Assembly (NCBI GenBank): GCA_012517575.1
Contig: JAAYUQ010000006.1
Coordinates: forward strand, 1-36,233
From: Bacteroidales bacterium
GTDB lineage: Bacteria > Bacteroidota > Bacteroidia > Bacteroidales > Paludibacteraceae
Direction of reading: 5' to 3'
Length of the DNA stretch: 36,233 bases
Part shown: positions 16,196 through 24,944 of the stretch, in pieces
Layout of the letters: every line of letters starts with the position of its first letter
How positions within the stretch are numbered: the first letter of the stretch is position 1
Notes under the pieces: model-generated
The model's database searches: none
Seen by the model: the letters and a program-made list of their open reading frames with translations, nothing else
What the model was told of the DNA's origin: nothing
Position numbers and translations under genes: made by a program

Positions 16196-17512
16196 ATGTC
16201 GAAGATTCATCTCATCATTCAAAGAGAATATACCACCCGGGTAATGAAACGTTCATTTTTGCTGTTGACGTTTTTGACTCCCTTGTTTTTTGCTGCCATG
16301 ATTATCGTTCCTATTTGGATGTCCACCCTAAAGGATGAAAAGGAAAAACATATTTTGGTCATCGATCAAACTCATCGTTACAGCAATGCTTTGAAAAGCA
16401 ACAATACTTATATTTTCGATTTTATAGATCAGCCACTCGACGAAGTGCGTGAAACGCATAAAAAAGACAAAAAAATCACTGCCATTTTAGTGATTGCCGA
16501 TGACTTGTTGAAAAATCCCGCTGCCGCTACATTATATTCCGAAGAACAAGTGAACCTGGAAACCAAAAGTTACATTGAAGGTTTACTGAATGAATTTCTT
16601 CGCGAACAAAAATTGGCATCATACAATATTCCGGATTTGGATAAAATTATCCAGGAATCCAATTCAAAAATAAACATTTCGACCATCCGTTGGGATGAAC
16701 AGGGGAAAGAGAAACAAAGTTCTGCGGAATTGGCGCTGATTATCGGGATGATTTCTGCATTTATCATTTACATGTTTATTCTCACTTATGGCTCGCAGGT
16801 GATGAGCGGGGTAATTCAGGAGAAAACCAACCGTGTAGTCGAAATTATTGTTTCTTCGGTCAAACCTTTCGAACTGATGTTGGGAAAAATCATTGGCATT
16901 GCGCTGGTCGGACTGACACAATTTTTTCTCTGGATCATTCTTACTTTCGTCTTACTGTTTGTGGCTCAATTTTTCTTTTCCAATCAAATCGACATGAGTA
17001 TGCTTCAGCAGACCAACCAAATGGCTGCCATGCCTGCCGCTTCTATGGAAAATGTCGGTAATGCAAATAATATGTTGACGGTCATCCAAAGTTTCGATTT
17101 TGTGCAAATCGGTATATATTTTCTTATTTATTTTCTTGGCGGTTATCTGCTTTATGCTTCGCTTTTTGCTGCTGTTGGTTCGGCAGTGGACAACGAAACC
17201 GATACCCAGCAGTTTAGTTTTCCGTTGACCTTACCCATTATTTTTGCATTGTTTGTAGCCATTTATGGCGCACAAAATCCTGATTCTTCCCTGGCCTTCT
17301 GGTGTTCACTGATTCCCTTTACATCACCGGTAGTGATGATGGTTCGGTTACCTTACGGCGTTGCAGCATGGGAAATTGTTCTTTCGTTGTTCATTCTGAT
17401 TCTTTCCTTTATCGCTACAACTTGGGTGGCAGGGAAAATCTACAGAACAGGGATTTTAATGTATGGTAAAAAACCCTCATGGAAAGAATTATGGAAATGG
17501 TTAAAATACTGA
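16196..17512 (+). CDS. ABC-2 type exporter permease (NatB-like)
   Basis: A 438-residue membrane protein of the ABC2_membrane_3/NatB type. The N-terminal IIQREYTTRVMKRSFLLLTF leads into a first membrane segment (to about residue 42). A periplasmic loop of about 140 residues follows, then at least five more hydrophobic segments, beginning near LALIIGMISAFIIYMFILTY. The conserved SGVIQEKTNRVVEIIVSSV after the second segment is the coupling region contacted by the ATPase. The methionine- and alanine-rich insert QTNQMAAMPAASMENVG lies between segments three and four. It pairs with the preceding ATPase gene. Confidence 0.9.
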   Translation: MSKIHLIIQREYTTRVMKRSFLLLTFLTPLFFAAMIIVPIWMSTLKDEKEKHILVIDQTHRYSNALKSNNTYIFDFIDQPLDEVRETHKKDKKITAILVIADDLLKNPAAATLYSEEQVNLETKSYIEGLLNEFLREQKLASYNIPDLDKIIQESNSKINISTIRWDEQGKEKQSSAELALIIGMISAFIIYMFILTYGSQVMSGVIQEKTNRVVEIIVSSVKPFELMLGKIIGIALVGLTQFFLWIILTFVLLFVAQFFFSNQIDMSMLQQTNQMAAMPAASMENVGNANNMLTVIQSFDFVQIGIYFLIYFLGGYLLYASLFAAVGSAVDNETDTQQFSFPLTLPIIFALFVAIYGAQNPDSSLAFWCSLIPFTSPVVMMVRLPYGVAAWEIVLSLFILILSFIATTWVAGKIYRTGILMYGKKPSWKELWKWLKY

Positions 17513-17603
17513 TTTTTTTCATGTTCAGGTTTATTTTATTTTATTGATCAAATCAAAAAACATTGATTAACAAGCTGTTGATACCACTTTTACCGTTTAG
17601 CTT

Positions 17604-18506
17604 ATGATGCCTCCTTTTCTGAAACCGGGAGATCTGGTTCAAATCGTTTCTCCTGCAAGCGCCATAAATCCTTCCTATCTTGATGGAGCAGGTAAGACTT
17701 TGAGCGAATGGAATTTGAATGTTCAGGAAGGAAAACATGCGCGTGCTGTTTATGGTCGTTTTGCCGGAAGGAAAGAAGAAAGGATCTCCGATTTGCAACA
17801 GGCGCTCGATGATTCAGAGGCAAAGGCCATTTTGATTAGCCGTGGTGGTTATGGCTTGGCGCAAATTATCGACAAAATCAATTTTGAAAAATTTAGAATT
17901 TATCCAAAATGGCTGATTGGCTTCAGCGATGTTTCCATTTTACATGCAGCAGTAAACAGATTGGATATTCCTTCCATTCATGGTATAATGGCTAAACATC
18001 TTGCCGAATTACCACCGAGTTCTGAAGCCGTTTCTCAATTGAAAAATATTTTGTTTGGTCAGTTGCCAGTCTATCATGTTTCTTCTCACCCTTTTAATCG
18101 TCATGGAACAATTAACGCCAAGTTAATAGGTGGAAATTTGTCTGTGTTGATGGGATTACGCGGAACTTCTTTCGATTTGCCTTTTCAGGATGCCATATTG
18201 TTTGTTGAAGATATTGGCGAAAAACCTTATCAGGTTGACCGAATGATTCAAAACCTGCGTCTGGGTGGAGTTTTTGAGAAAATTTCCGGGTTGATTGTTG
18301 GTCAATTTACCGATTACGAAGCCGATCCGTTGATGATGCAAACCATCGAAGAAATGTTTGCTGAAGCGGTAAAAAACTATTCTTATCCGGTTTGTTTTAA
18401 TTTTCCTGCCGGACATGTGGATCACAATTTACCTCTCTTACTGGGAGAAACAGTTACTCTGAAAGTATTCCCCGAAAAAGTATTGTTGGATTTCAACAGT
18501 CGATAA
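17604..18506 (+). CDS. LD-carboxypeptidase, peptidase family S66 (LdcA-like)
   Basis: A 300-residue serine peptidase of family S66, which removes the terminal D-Ala from muramoyl tetrapeptides during murein recycling. The start PPFLKPGDLVQIVSPASAI is characteristic. The catalytic triad fits Ser108 (IGFSDVSILH), Glu202 (FVEDIGEKPYQVDRM) and His271 (PAGHVDHNLPL). No signal peptide is seen, which agrees with a cytoplasmic recycling enzyme. Two ATGs stand in tandem (17604 and 17607) and either could be used. Relatives also include microcin-immunity MccF proteins, but the housekeeping setting favours LdcA. Confidence 0.9.
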   Translation: MMPPFLKPGDLVQIVSPASAINPSYLDGAGKTLSEWNLNVQEGKHARAVYGRFAGRKEERISDLQQALDDSEAKAILISRGGYGLAQIIDKINFEKFRIYPKWLIGFSDVSILHAAVNRLDIPSIHGIMAKHLAELPPSSEAVSQLKNILFGQLPVYHVSSHPFNRHGTINAKLIGGNLSVLMGLRGTSFDLPFQDAILFVEDIGEKPYQVDRMIQNLRLGGVFEKISGLIVGQFTDYEADPLMMQTIEEMFAEAVKNYSYPVCFNFPAGHVDHNLPLLLGETVTLKVFPEKVLLDFNSR

Positions 18507-18895
18507 AAAAGCAAAAATTTATTGTTTTATCTGTTATATTTCTGCTTTGATTTTCAATGATAAACTTTCATCTGTTCAACTCTGCGAAGTGGTTTTTGGC
18601 CACCTGTTTCAGATTACCACTGAATTTTCTATATCCTAAACCTTTCAATACCTTTCTCATGATTTCTGAAAAAATATCGAAAAATATTTTTATTCAAACT
18701 ATTTGATTTACAAAATCTTCTGAATAATGAGGCATTAAAAGAAAAAAGAACCCTCCTGAATTGAATTTTTATTGCGAACTTTGCTTCCCTAAAAATTCTT
18801 CTAAGCTCGAATTTTGTTGTGGAAAAACTACAATTTTTAAACTGTTTATACGTTTCAATGTATAAGCTTTTTCAAACATTTAATCTACCTCAAAA
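18507..18895. other. 389-bp gene-free leader upstream of the polysaccharide region
   Basis: No convincing coding frame is seen on either strand. It contains a near-consensus -7 element, GAACTTTG at 18776-18783 (seven of eight), and a 6-bp perfect inverted repeat TTATAC/GTATAA (18846-18851 and 18860-18865) 31 bp before the next ATG. A promoter with a leader of 100 bases or more is plausible. No NusG-like UpxY gene or known riboswitch was recognised. Confidence 0.45.
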
Positions 18896-19189
18896 ATGGA
18901 TAAAATTGTCAATATAGCACTACAGATTTTGCCCACATCGCCCAAAGTACACCCTTACAACTTGGTAGATAAGGCAATAGAAGTTATTGCTGCTTCTGGA
19001 CTGAAATACAGGGTAACTCCTTTTGAAACGGTGATGGAAGGTGAGTACGACAAGATAATGGAAATTGTCAAACAAGCACAGCAAGCCTGCTACGATGCAG
19101 GTGCCGACAGCCTGATGACTTATATCAAAATTCAAAGCAGCAAAGACAGCGACGTAACAATCGAAGACAAGATGGAGAAATACGAATGA
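18896..19189 (+). CDS. MTH1187/YkoF-type thiamine-binding-like protein (UPF0045)
   Basis: A 97-residue protein with the MTH1187 (DUF77/UPF0045) pattern: NIALQILPTSP at the start, VHPYNLVDKAIEVIAASGLKY, then PFETVMEGEYDKIMEIVKQA, and a late DSLMTYIKI. These small ferredoxin-like-fold proteins form tetramers, and some members bind thiamine or its pyrimidine. It lies 28 bp upstream of the UDP-GlcNAc 2-epimerase gene on the same strand and may share its transcript, although no functional link to polysaccharide is known to me. Length is normal for the family. Confidence 0.8.
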   Translation: MDKIVNIALQILPTSPKVHPYNLVDKAIEVIAASGLKYRVTPFETVMEGEYDKIMEIVKQAQQACYDAGADSLMTYIKIQSSKDSDVTIEDKMEKYE

Positions 19190-19217
19190 GATATTTTGTA
19201 CGAATTGGATGGAATAA

Positions 19218-20393
19218 ATGAATAGTTCAGTGAAAGAAAAGAAAAAAATTCTCTTAGTTTTCGGCACTCGACCGGAGGCCATTAAAATGTTTCCCTTGAT
19301 AAAATGTTTGAAAGAGCATCCGAATGAATTTGAATCATTGGTATGTGTAACCGGACAACATAGAGACATGCTGGATCAGGTAATGAATTTATTTCAAATA
19401 AATCCCGATTTCGATTTGGACATTATGCAACAGGGACAGGATTTGTATGATGTTACAACAAAAGTTTTGCTGGGCATGAGAGATATACTTTCACAATCTC
19501 GACCCGATTTGGTACTTGTTCATGGGGATACAACAACTTCAATGGCAACTGCGCTTGCTGCATTTTATCAGAAAATCGATACGGGACATGTAGAGGCAGG
19601 GTTGCGAACTTATAATAAATACAGCCCTTGGCCGGAAGAAATTAACCGACAAATAACCGGCAGGTTGGCCAAATATCACTTTGCTCCGACAGATTGGAAT
19701 AAACGAAATCTTTTATCGGAAGGAATTGATAACCAATTTATCTTCGTTACAGGCAATACAATTATTGATGCTTTGCAAATGGTTCTGGAAACGATTAATT
19801 CCAATGAAAATTTACAGAATGATATCAAAAATCAATTATCGAACTGTGGATATAATACGGACAGGTTGTTGCAAAACAAAAAACTTGTTTTAATTACCGG
19901 ACACAGACGTGAAAATTTTGGAGAAGGCTTGGAGAATGTTTGCAAAGCGCTGAAAACACTGAGCGAAAGTTATCCTGACGTTGATTTTGTTTATCCGGTT
20001 CATCCAAATCCAAACGTCAGAGAGCCTATTAAAAAGGTATTGGGTGAAGCAATTTCGAACAATATTTTTTTGTTGGAACCGCTTGATTACTTCCCTTTTG
20101 TCTATTTAATGAGCAAAAGCAATATTTTGCTTACAGACAGCGGCGGAATACAGGAAGAAGCAACGGCATTGAATAAACCGATTCTGGTTATGCGGGATAC
20201 AACCGAGCGACCGGAAACACTAAATTTGGGATTTGTTAAATTAGTAGGGACGGATTATGATTTAATTGTAAGTGAAGTATCTCAATTGTTGAATAAATCG
20301 CTTTCTTCTGCTAATGTGCCAAAATATGCGAGTCCTTATGGTGAAGGTAAGGCAGCAGAAAAAATAGTTGAAATTTTGTCGAATGTTTTATAA
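19218..20393 (+). CDS. wecB: UDP-N-acetylglucosamine 2-epimerase (non-hydrolysing)
   Basis: A 391-residue enzyme interconverting UDP-GlcNAc and UDP-ManNAc for surface polysaccharide synthesis. Family hallmarks are GTRPEAIKMFPLI near the N-terminus, CVTGQHRDMLDQV, HGDTTTSMATALAAF, HVEAGLRTYNKYSPWPEEINR, TGNTIIDALQM, PVHPNPNVREP and LTDSGGIQEEATALNKP, then RDTTERPE. All the residues I can place in the GT-B-like active site are present. It is the only nucleotide-sugar gene in the locus and lacks a neighbouring WecC dehydrogenase, so the product may be used as ManNAc or oxidised by an enzyme encoded elsewhere. It is separated from the flippase gene by 9 bp. Confidence 0.95.
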   Translation: MNSSVKEKKKILLVFGTRPEAIKMFPLIKCLKEHPNEFESLVCVTGQHRDMLDQVMNLFQINPDFDLDIMQQGQDLYDVTTKVLLGMRDILSQSRPDLVLVHGDTTTSMATALAAFYQKIDTGHVEAGLRTYNKYSPWPEEINRQITGRLAKYHFAPTDWNKRNLLSEGIDNQFIFVTGNTIIDALQMVLETINSNENLQNDIKNQLSNCGYNTDRLLQNKKLVLITGHRRENFGEGLENVCKALKTLSESYPDVDFVYPVHPNPNVREPIKKVLGEAISNNIFLLEPLDYFPFVYLMSKSNILLTDSGGIQEEATALNKPILVMRDTTERPETLNLGFVKLVGTDYDLIVSEVSQLLNKSLSSANVPKYASPYGEGKAAEKIVEILSNVL

Positions 20394-20402
20394 AAGCTAT
20401 GA

Positions 20403-21716
20403 ATGAATTTTACGCAGGTTAGACAATTTGTTTCCGACAGGATAAACAAATCAGATTTGACAAAACGTTTGTACAGTGGCATTTCATGGTCATTGCTGGG
20501 ATCTATTGTCAGTAAAGTTCTTCAACTGCTTGCCTTCATTATTATAGCCCGAATTTTGGGGAAGATGGAATACGGGAAAATTGGAATTATCCGTTCAACC
20601 ATTTCTATGTTTATGGTTTTTTCTACCATGGGAATGGGTGTATCTGCCACCCGCTATATTTCTCTCTACAAAAATCTTTCTCCATATAAAGCATTACAAG
20701 TTTACGACTTTGCAAACAAAGTTACTTTAATGTTTTCTCTTGTCATTGGGATCGTTCTGTTCTTTGCAAGCCGCATGTTGGCAACAACTTCCCTTCACGA
20801 TGCTTCATTGTCATCAACATTGCAAATAGGAGCTTTTGCTTTGTTTTTTTTAACGCTTACGGCTACTCAAACCGGGACACTCAATGGATTTGAAGATTTC
20901 AAATCTATCGGCATACAGGCTTCCATCAATGGTATTCTTCAATTACTTTTTATTGTCCTCGGAGCCTATTTTTGGGGAATCAAAGGCGCTATCGGAGGAA
21001 TAGCAACTGCTGCTTTTTTTTATTGGATACAGTTGCACTTTGCCATTAAACCGAATGTTAAGAAGTTGAAGACGAATATTGTAAATGAAGATCGTCCCAA
21101 TCTTTTATCGATTTTCGTTAAGTTTTCGTTACCTTCTTTATTGGCGAGCGTTGTATTTATTCCTGTCATTTGGTGGACAAAAACCTTTTTAATCAGACAT
21201 GCCGGATACGGTGAAATGGCCGTTTTTGATGTTTCGGAACAGTGGTATTATATTTTGCTTTTTATCCCTAATTCCATCAGCAGCATTTTATTGCCGATGC
21301 TTACGAATACTTCCGTGGAGGGGAGCAAACAACAGTACGGTTATTTGATAAAAATCAATTTATACATTAATGTTGGAGTAACTCTGATCCTTGCATTATT
21401 TGCCGGATTGCTCTCTCCCTTTATCAATCGATTGTACGGGAAAGATTTTACAAATTATTTGCCGATGATTATCATGTTGATTACGGCCGTTTTCTGTGCT
21501 GCTAACAATGTGTTTGGACAAGTAATTGCCAGCAAAGGTAAGATGTGGATAGGCTTTGGCCTAAATTGCTTATGGGCAATTTGGCTTATTCTTTTTTCAT
21601 TGCTGTTTATTGGAAGAATGAAATTGGGAGCTTTGGGATTGGCTTATGCTATGCTGATTAGTTATTTTTTGCATAGCATAGCGCAAGGTTGGGTAGCATA
21701 TAAAACAAGAATTTAA
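20403..21716 (+). CDS. Polysaccharide flippase, Wzx/PST type
   Basis: A 437-residue integral membrane protein with about 12 predicted membrane segments. The N-terminal LYSGISWSLLGSIVSKVLQL followed by IIARILGKMEYGKIGIIRS is the usual opening of polysaccharide-export flippases. Members move undecaprenyl-linked repeat units from the cytoplasmic to the periplasmic face of the inner membrane. It sits between the epimerase and the EpsG-like polymerase. Sampled base composition here is about 38% G+C, similar to the flanking housekeeping genes and unlike the AT-rich genes that follow. Confidence 0.88.
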   Translation: MNFTQVRQFVSDRINKSDLTKRLYSGISWSLLGSIVSKVLQLLAFIIIARILGKMEYGKIGIIRSTISMFMVFSTMGMGVSATRYISLYKNLSPYKALQVYDFANKVTLMFSLVIGIVLFFASRMLATTSLHDASLSSTLQIGAFALFFLTLTATQTGTLNGFEDFKSIGIQASINGILQLLFIVLGAYFWGIKGAIGGIATAAFFYWIQLHFAIKPNVKKLKTNIVNEDRPNLLSIFVKFSLPSLLASVVFIPVIWWTKTFLIRHAGYGEMAVFDVSEQWYYILLFIPNSISSILLPMLTNTSVEGSKQQYGYLIKINLYINVGVTLILALFAGLLSPFINRLYGKDFTNYLPMIIMLITAVFCAANNVFGQVIASKGKMWIGFGLNCLWAIWLILFSLLFIGRMKLGALGLAYAMLISYFLHSIAQGWVAYKTRI

Positions 21717-21745
21717 TTTTTTAAAAATGTGATATTTAAGTTAGA

Positions 21746-22888
21746 ATGTTAATTTATTTTGCTGTTATATTGTTTTGTCTGTTTTTGTCAATATTTAAAT
21801 TGCCAAAATCAATAGAGAATTTTGCGCTGTTAATCATTGCAATTTTTTTATGTTGTGGCTATATGACAGGTTCAGACTGGTACAACTATGAACAGTATTA
21901 TACCAATCCGGATTACTCAAAACAGCTTGCTAAATTAGAATTTGGTTATGTTTGGGTTCAAACATTTTTTTCGAAAATTGGTGTAGATTTTTGGTTGTTT
22001 CATATTGCTGCAAAATTATTAGTATTTTACGCTCTCGTAAGTTTTATTCGTTCGTTTAATGTTAATATTTTTTTGTTTTTAGCTTTTTTTATTCCCGAAG
22101 TTGGATTTTATTTATTTATTGATTGTCCATTTAGAAACTTAATTGCACTTGGATTTTCTTTTATTGCGTTCAAAAATCTTTTTGAAAATAAGACTACAAA
22201 CTTTTTTATTTTTGCTTTAATAGCAATGTGTTTTCATTTGTCGGCAATCATTATTCTCATCTTTTACTTACTATATAAAAAAAATATAAAAACACATATA
22301 GTATTATTACTAGCTATAGTTTGTTATATAGTTGCTTATAATACAGATTTTCTTATATCAAAGGTTTATATTCCATTAACCAAAATTAGTCCTTTGATAG
22401 GCGAACGATTAAAAAACTATTTCTTGGATCCTCGTTATATTTCTGAAAAAATAAATATTGGTGCTTTTGTCCGGTTATTTGTGCTATTTATTTTGTTGTT
22501 ATACAAGGAAATAATAATATCAGGCGATAATAAACGACAATATGTATTTAATCTGTCGATTTTATTTCTATTGTTGTATCCTTTTAGTATTACCATGAAA
22601 ATTTTTCATCGCTTATCTATATTTTTAGCACCCTTTTATATATTATGTATTTCGTATATGCTTAAATCTTTTACTATTAAAGTGAATAAATATATATTGT
22701 ATACTTTTTTTGTATTATTATATTTTAAACAGACTTATAGCTTGGTAACAGATGATTATAGATATGTCCCCTATACGAATTATGTGTGTTATTGTGTTAA
22801 AAATGATTTTCCGAGCATCGAATATCGACATCAATATAATCCCAAACATTCTCCTTATAAAAAACACATATCAAATCAGAAAAAATGA
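21746..22888 (+). CDS. EpsG-like polysaccharide polymerase (Wzy role)
   Basis: A 380-residue membrane protein with roughly ten hydrophobic segments. MTGSDWYNYEQYY in the first periplasmic loop and FGYVWVQTFFSKIG are typical of the EpsG family, which supplies the Wzy-type polymerisation step. CPFRNLIALGFSFIAF and CFHLSAIIILIFYLLY further support the assignment. It is very AT-rich (17% G+C in the sampled stretch 22261-22320), which is typical for serotype-specific polymerase genes. Its stop overlaps the next gene's start by 4 bp. Polymerase is inferred from family and context; no catalytic motif can be proved. Confidence 0.8.
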   Translation: MLIYFAVILFCLFLSIFKLPKSIENFALLIIAIFLCCGYMTGSDWYNYEQYYTNPDYSKQLAKLEFGYVWVQTFFSKIGVDFWLFHIAAKLLVFYALVSFIRSFNVNIFLFLAFFIPEVGFYLFIDCPFRNLIALGFSFIAFKNLFENKTTNFFIFALIAMCFHLSAIIILIFYLLYKKNIKTHIVLLLAIVCYIVAYNTDFLISKVYIPLTKISPLIGERLKNYFLDPRYISEKINIGAFVRLFVLFILLLYKEIIISGDNKRQYVFNLSILFLLLYPFSITMKIFHRLSIFLAPFYILCISYMLKSFTIKVNKYILYTFFVLLYFKQTYSLVTDDYRYVPYTNYVCYCVKNDFPSIEYRHQYNPKHSPYKKHISNQKK

Positions 22889-23991
22889 AAGTAGCTTTTT
22901 GTATTAGGCCTGAATATGACAATCCTTTGGGTGGTGATGCTATTCAAATGTTAAAAACGAAAGAATATTTAGTAAAAGAATTTAATATATCAATAGAAAT
23001 TGTCACCGATTCAAATGAAATATCAAAAAAATATGATATTGTTCATGTATTTAATTTCTCGACATATAAAATTTCAAAGAAATTTATACAAAAAGCTATT
23101 GAATTAAAAATTCCTGTGGTTTCTTCCCCCATTTATTGGGACTATTCCTATGCTTCTACAGCTAAGTTATTCCATTTATTGCCTTGCTTGAATTATTTGG
23201 ATGAATTTACAATAGGTTTTTTCAGAAAAATAGTATTGTTATGCGGTCATTTTTTTACTAAGCCAGTTGTTGTATCTTCAGCTTTTAAAAAAAACGCTAA
23301 ATGGATGTTTGATAAATCTACTTTTATTGCTCCGAATTCACTTGAAGAAGCTAAATTGCTCTTAAAATGTTTAAAGGTGGAGAATTCAAAAAAAATACGA
23401 GTAGTTTATAATGCTACTGATAAAATAAATAGCCAAGCTAACGTGGATGAAGATATGTTCCATAAGAAATATGGTCTTCCTAAAGATTATATTCTTCAAG
23501 TTGGAAGAATAGAATATTGTAAAAACCAGTTGAATTTATTATTTGCATTAAGGAATAATCCTGAAATCCCAATCATATTTGTTGGGAAAGTTTGGGATAT
23601 ATGGTATTACAAAAGATTAAAAAAAATTGCTGATAAAAGAGGGAATGTGTTTTTTATTGATGCTGTTCCGCATAATGACATTAATACGTTTTATAAGTAT
23701 GCAAAATTACATGTATTACTGTCATTGCGGGAATCTCCTGGTTTAGTAAATATTGAAGCCTTAGCAAATGATTGTCCAATAGTTATTTCTGACAAAAGAT
23801 TTTTACCAGTAGAAACATATTTTGCAAATCAACCTTATGTTGTAAATCCGTTGAATATAAATGAAATTAAAGCAGTTGTTTTAAAAGCTTATTATAACAA
23901 GAAAAATTTGGCCCCTTTTGATTTTGAAAAGTTTTCGTGGGATAATGTAGCAAACCAAACTTACAATATTTACAAGGAAATTCTTGAGTAG
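22885..23991 (+). CDS. Glycosyltransferase, GT4-like (GT-B fold)
   Basis: A 368-residue glycosyltransferase. The N-terminal domain starts MKVAFCIRPEYDNPLGGDAI, with an acceptor-side GGD turn. The C-terminal nucleotide-sugar domain shows ILQVGRIEYCKNQLNLL and IIFVGKVWDIWYY, then SLRESPGLVNIEALANDCPIV, whose E-x7-E pattern (Glu in RESPG and in NIEAL) is typical of GT4 retaining enzymes. No membrane segment is evident, so it probably works at the cytoplasmic face on the lipid-linked repeat unit. Donor and linkage cannot be read from sequence. It begins inside the polymerase stop codon, which indicates a shared transcript. Confidence 0.85.
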   Translation: MKVAFCIRPEYDNPLGGDAIQMLKTKEYLVKEFNISIEIVTDSNEISKKYDIVHVFNFSTYKISKKFIQKAIELKIPVVSSPIYWDYSYASTAKLFHLLPCLNYLDEFTIGFFRKIVLLCGHFFTKPVVVSSAFKKNAKWMFDKSTFIAPNSLEEAKLLLKCLKVENSKKIRVVYNATDKINSQANVDEDMFHKKYGLPKDYILQVGRIEYCKNQLNLLFALRNNPEIPIIFVGKVWDIWYYKRLKKIADKRGNVFFIDAVPHNDINTFYKYAKLHVLLSLRESPGLVNIEALANDCPIVISDKRFLPVETYFANQPYVVNPLNINEIKAVVLKAYYNKKNLAPFDFEKFSWDNVANQTYNIYKEILE

Positions 23992-24028
23992 TAATTTTAC
24001 TTTTTTAACTATATTATCAAAAAAATAA

Positions 24029-24937
24029 ATGTCAGATATTATTTGTGGTATTATCATTACCTTTAATCCAGAAATTGAAAAATTGAAGTTACAAATTCAA
24101 AGATTATTATACCAGGTTAATTTTATTGTGGTTGTTGATAATAATTCTGATAATTGTGAAAAAATTGTAACTATATTAGAATTTGACAATAATAACATAA
24201 TATTAATAAAGAATAATAATAATTTAGGACTTGGCGCAGCACAAAATATAGGTATAAAAAAGGCAATTGAATTACATGCTTCTTATATTTTGTTATTAGA
24301 TGATGATTCTCTGATTGAAGATAATTTTGTTAGTAATCTGATTAAAACCCATATAAAATTACAATTAAAAGGAGAAAAAGTTGCTGCAGTTGGCCCTATT
24401 TATTTTAATAAAGAAACAAAAGAACAATATCCAGTTACAAAATATTTTGGTCCCTTTATTAAAAGAAGATTTCCAAAGCACTCTCAGCCTTGTGAAGCAT
24501 CGTTTTTAATTTCATCTGGTTGTTTAATTCCAATTCCTGTTTTGACAGATGTGGGAATGATGAATGAAGAACTTTTTATTGACTACATTGATGTAGAGTG
24601 GTCATTTAGAGCAAGAAAGAAGAAATATAAATTATTTGTAACTCCTACAGCAAAAATGAACCATATGATTGGGGAGAAAAGATTAAATATTTTAGGTAGA
24701 AAAGTTTCTTATCATTTACCCTTAAGAAAGTATTATCTATTTCGTAACAGCATATATATGATAAAATGTCCGTATATTTCTATGGGGTATAAAATAAGAG
24801 AAATTGTTTTTAATGGGTTGAGGTTTTTTGTATATTTATTGTATTCAAGTAATAAAATTGCTTTTATTAAGTATTCTTTATTTGGCTTATTAGATGGATT
24901 TAGTGGTAAGATGGGACATTGCGGACATAAATTCTAA
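24029..24937 (+). CDS. Glycosyltransferase family 2, rhamnosyltransferase-like
   Basis: A 302-residue GT-A fold protein. The start DIICGIIITFNPEIEKL, then FIVVVDNNSDN, NNNLGLGAAQNIGIKKA and the metal-binding ILLLDDDSLIE (DDD) are classic GT2 features. LISSGCLIPIPVLTDVGMMNE and FIDYIDVEWSFRARKKKY match the acceptor-side region of WbbL/RfbF-type rhamnosyltransferases. A hydrophobic stretch near the C-terminus may bind the membrane. The gene is extremely AT-rich (23% in 24181-24240). It ends 7 bp before the next glycosyltransferase. Rhamnose as donor is only suggested by similarity. Confidence 0.85.
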   Translation: MSDIICGIIITFNPEIEKLKLQIQRLLYQVNFIVVVDNNSDNCEKIVTILEFDNNNIILIKNNNNLGLGAAQNIGIKKAIELHASYILLLDDDSLIEDNFVSNLIKTHIKLQLKGEKVAAVGPIYFNKETKEQYPVTKYFGPFIKRRFPKHSQPCEASFLISSGCLIPIPVLTDVGMMNEELFIDYIDVEWSFRARKKKYKLFVTPTAKMNHMIGEKRLNILGRKVSYHLPLRKYYLFRNSIYMIKCPYISMGYKIREIVFNGLRFFVYLLYSSNKIAFIKYSLFGLLDGFSGKMGHCGHKF

Positions 24938-24944
24938 GAAAGAG

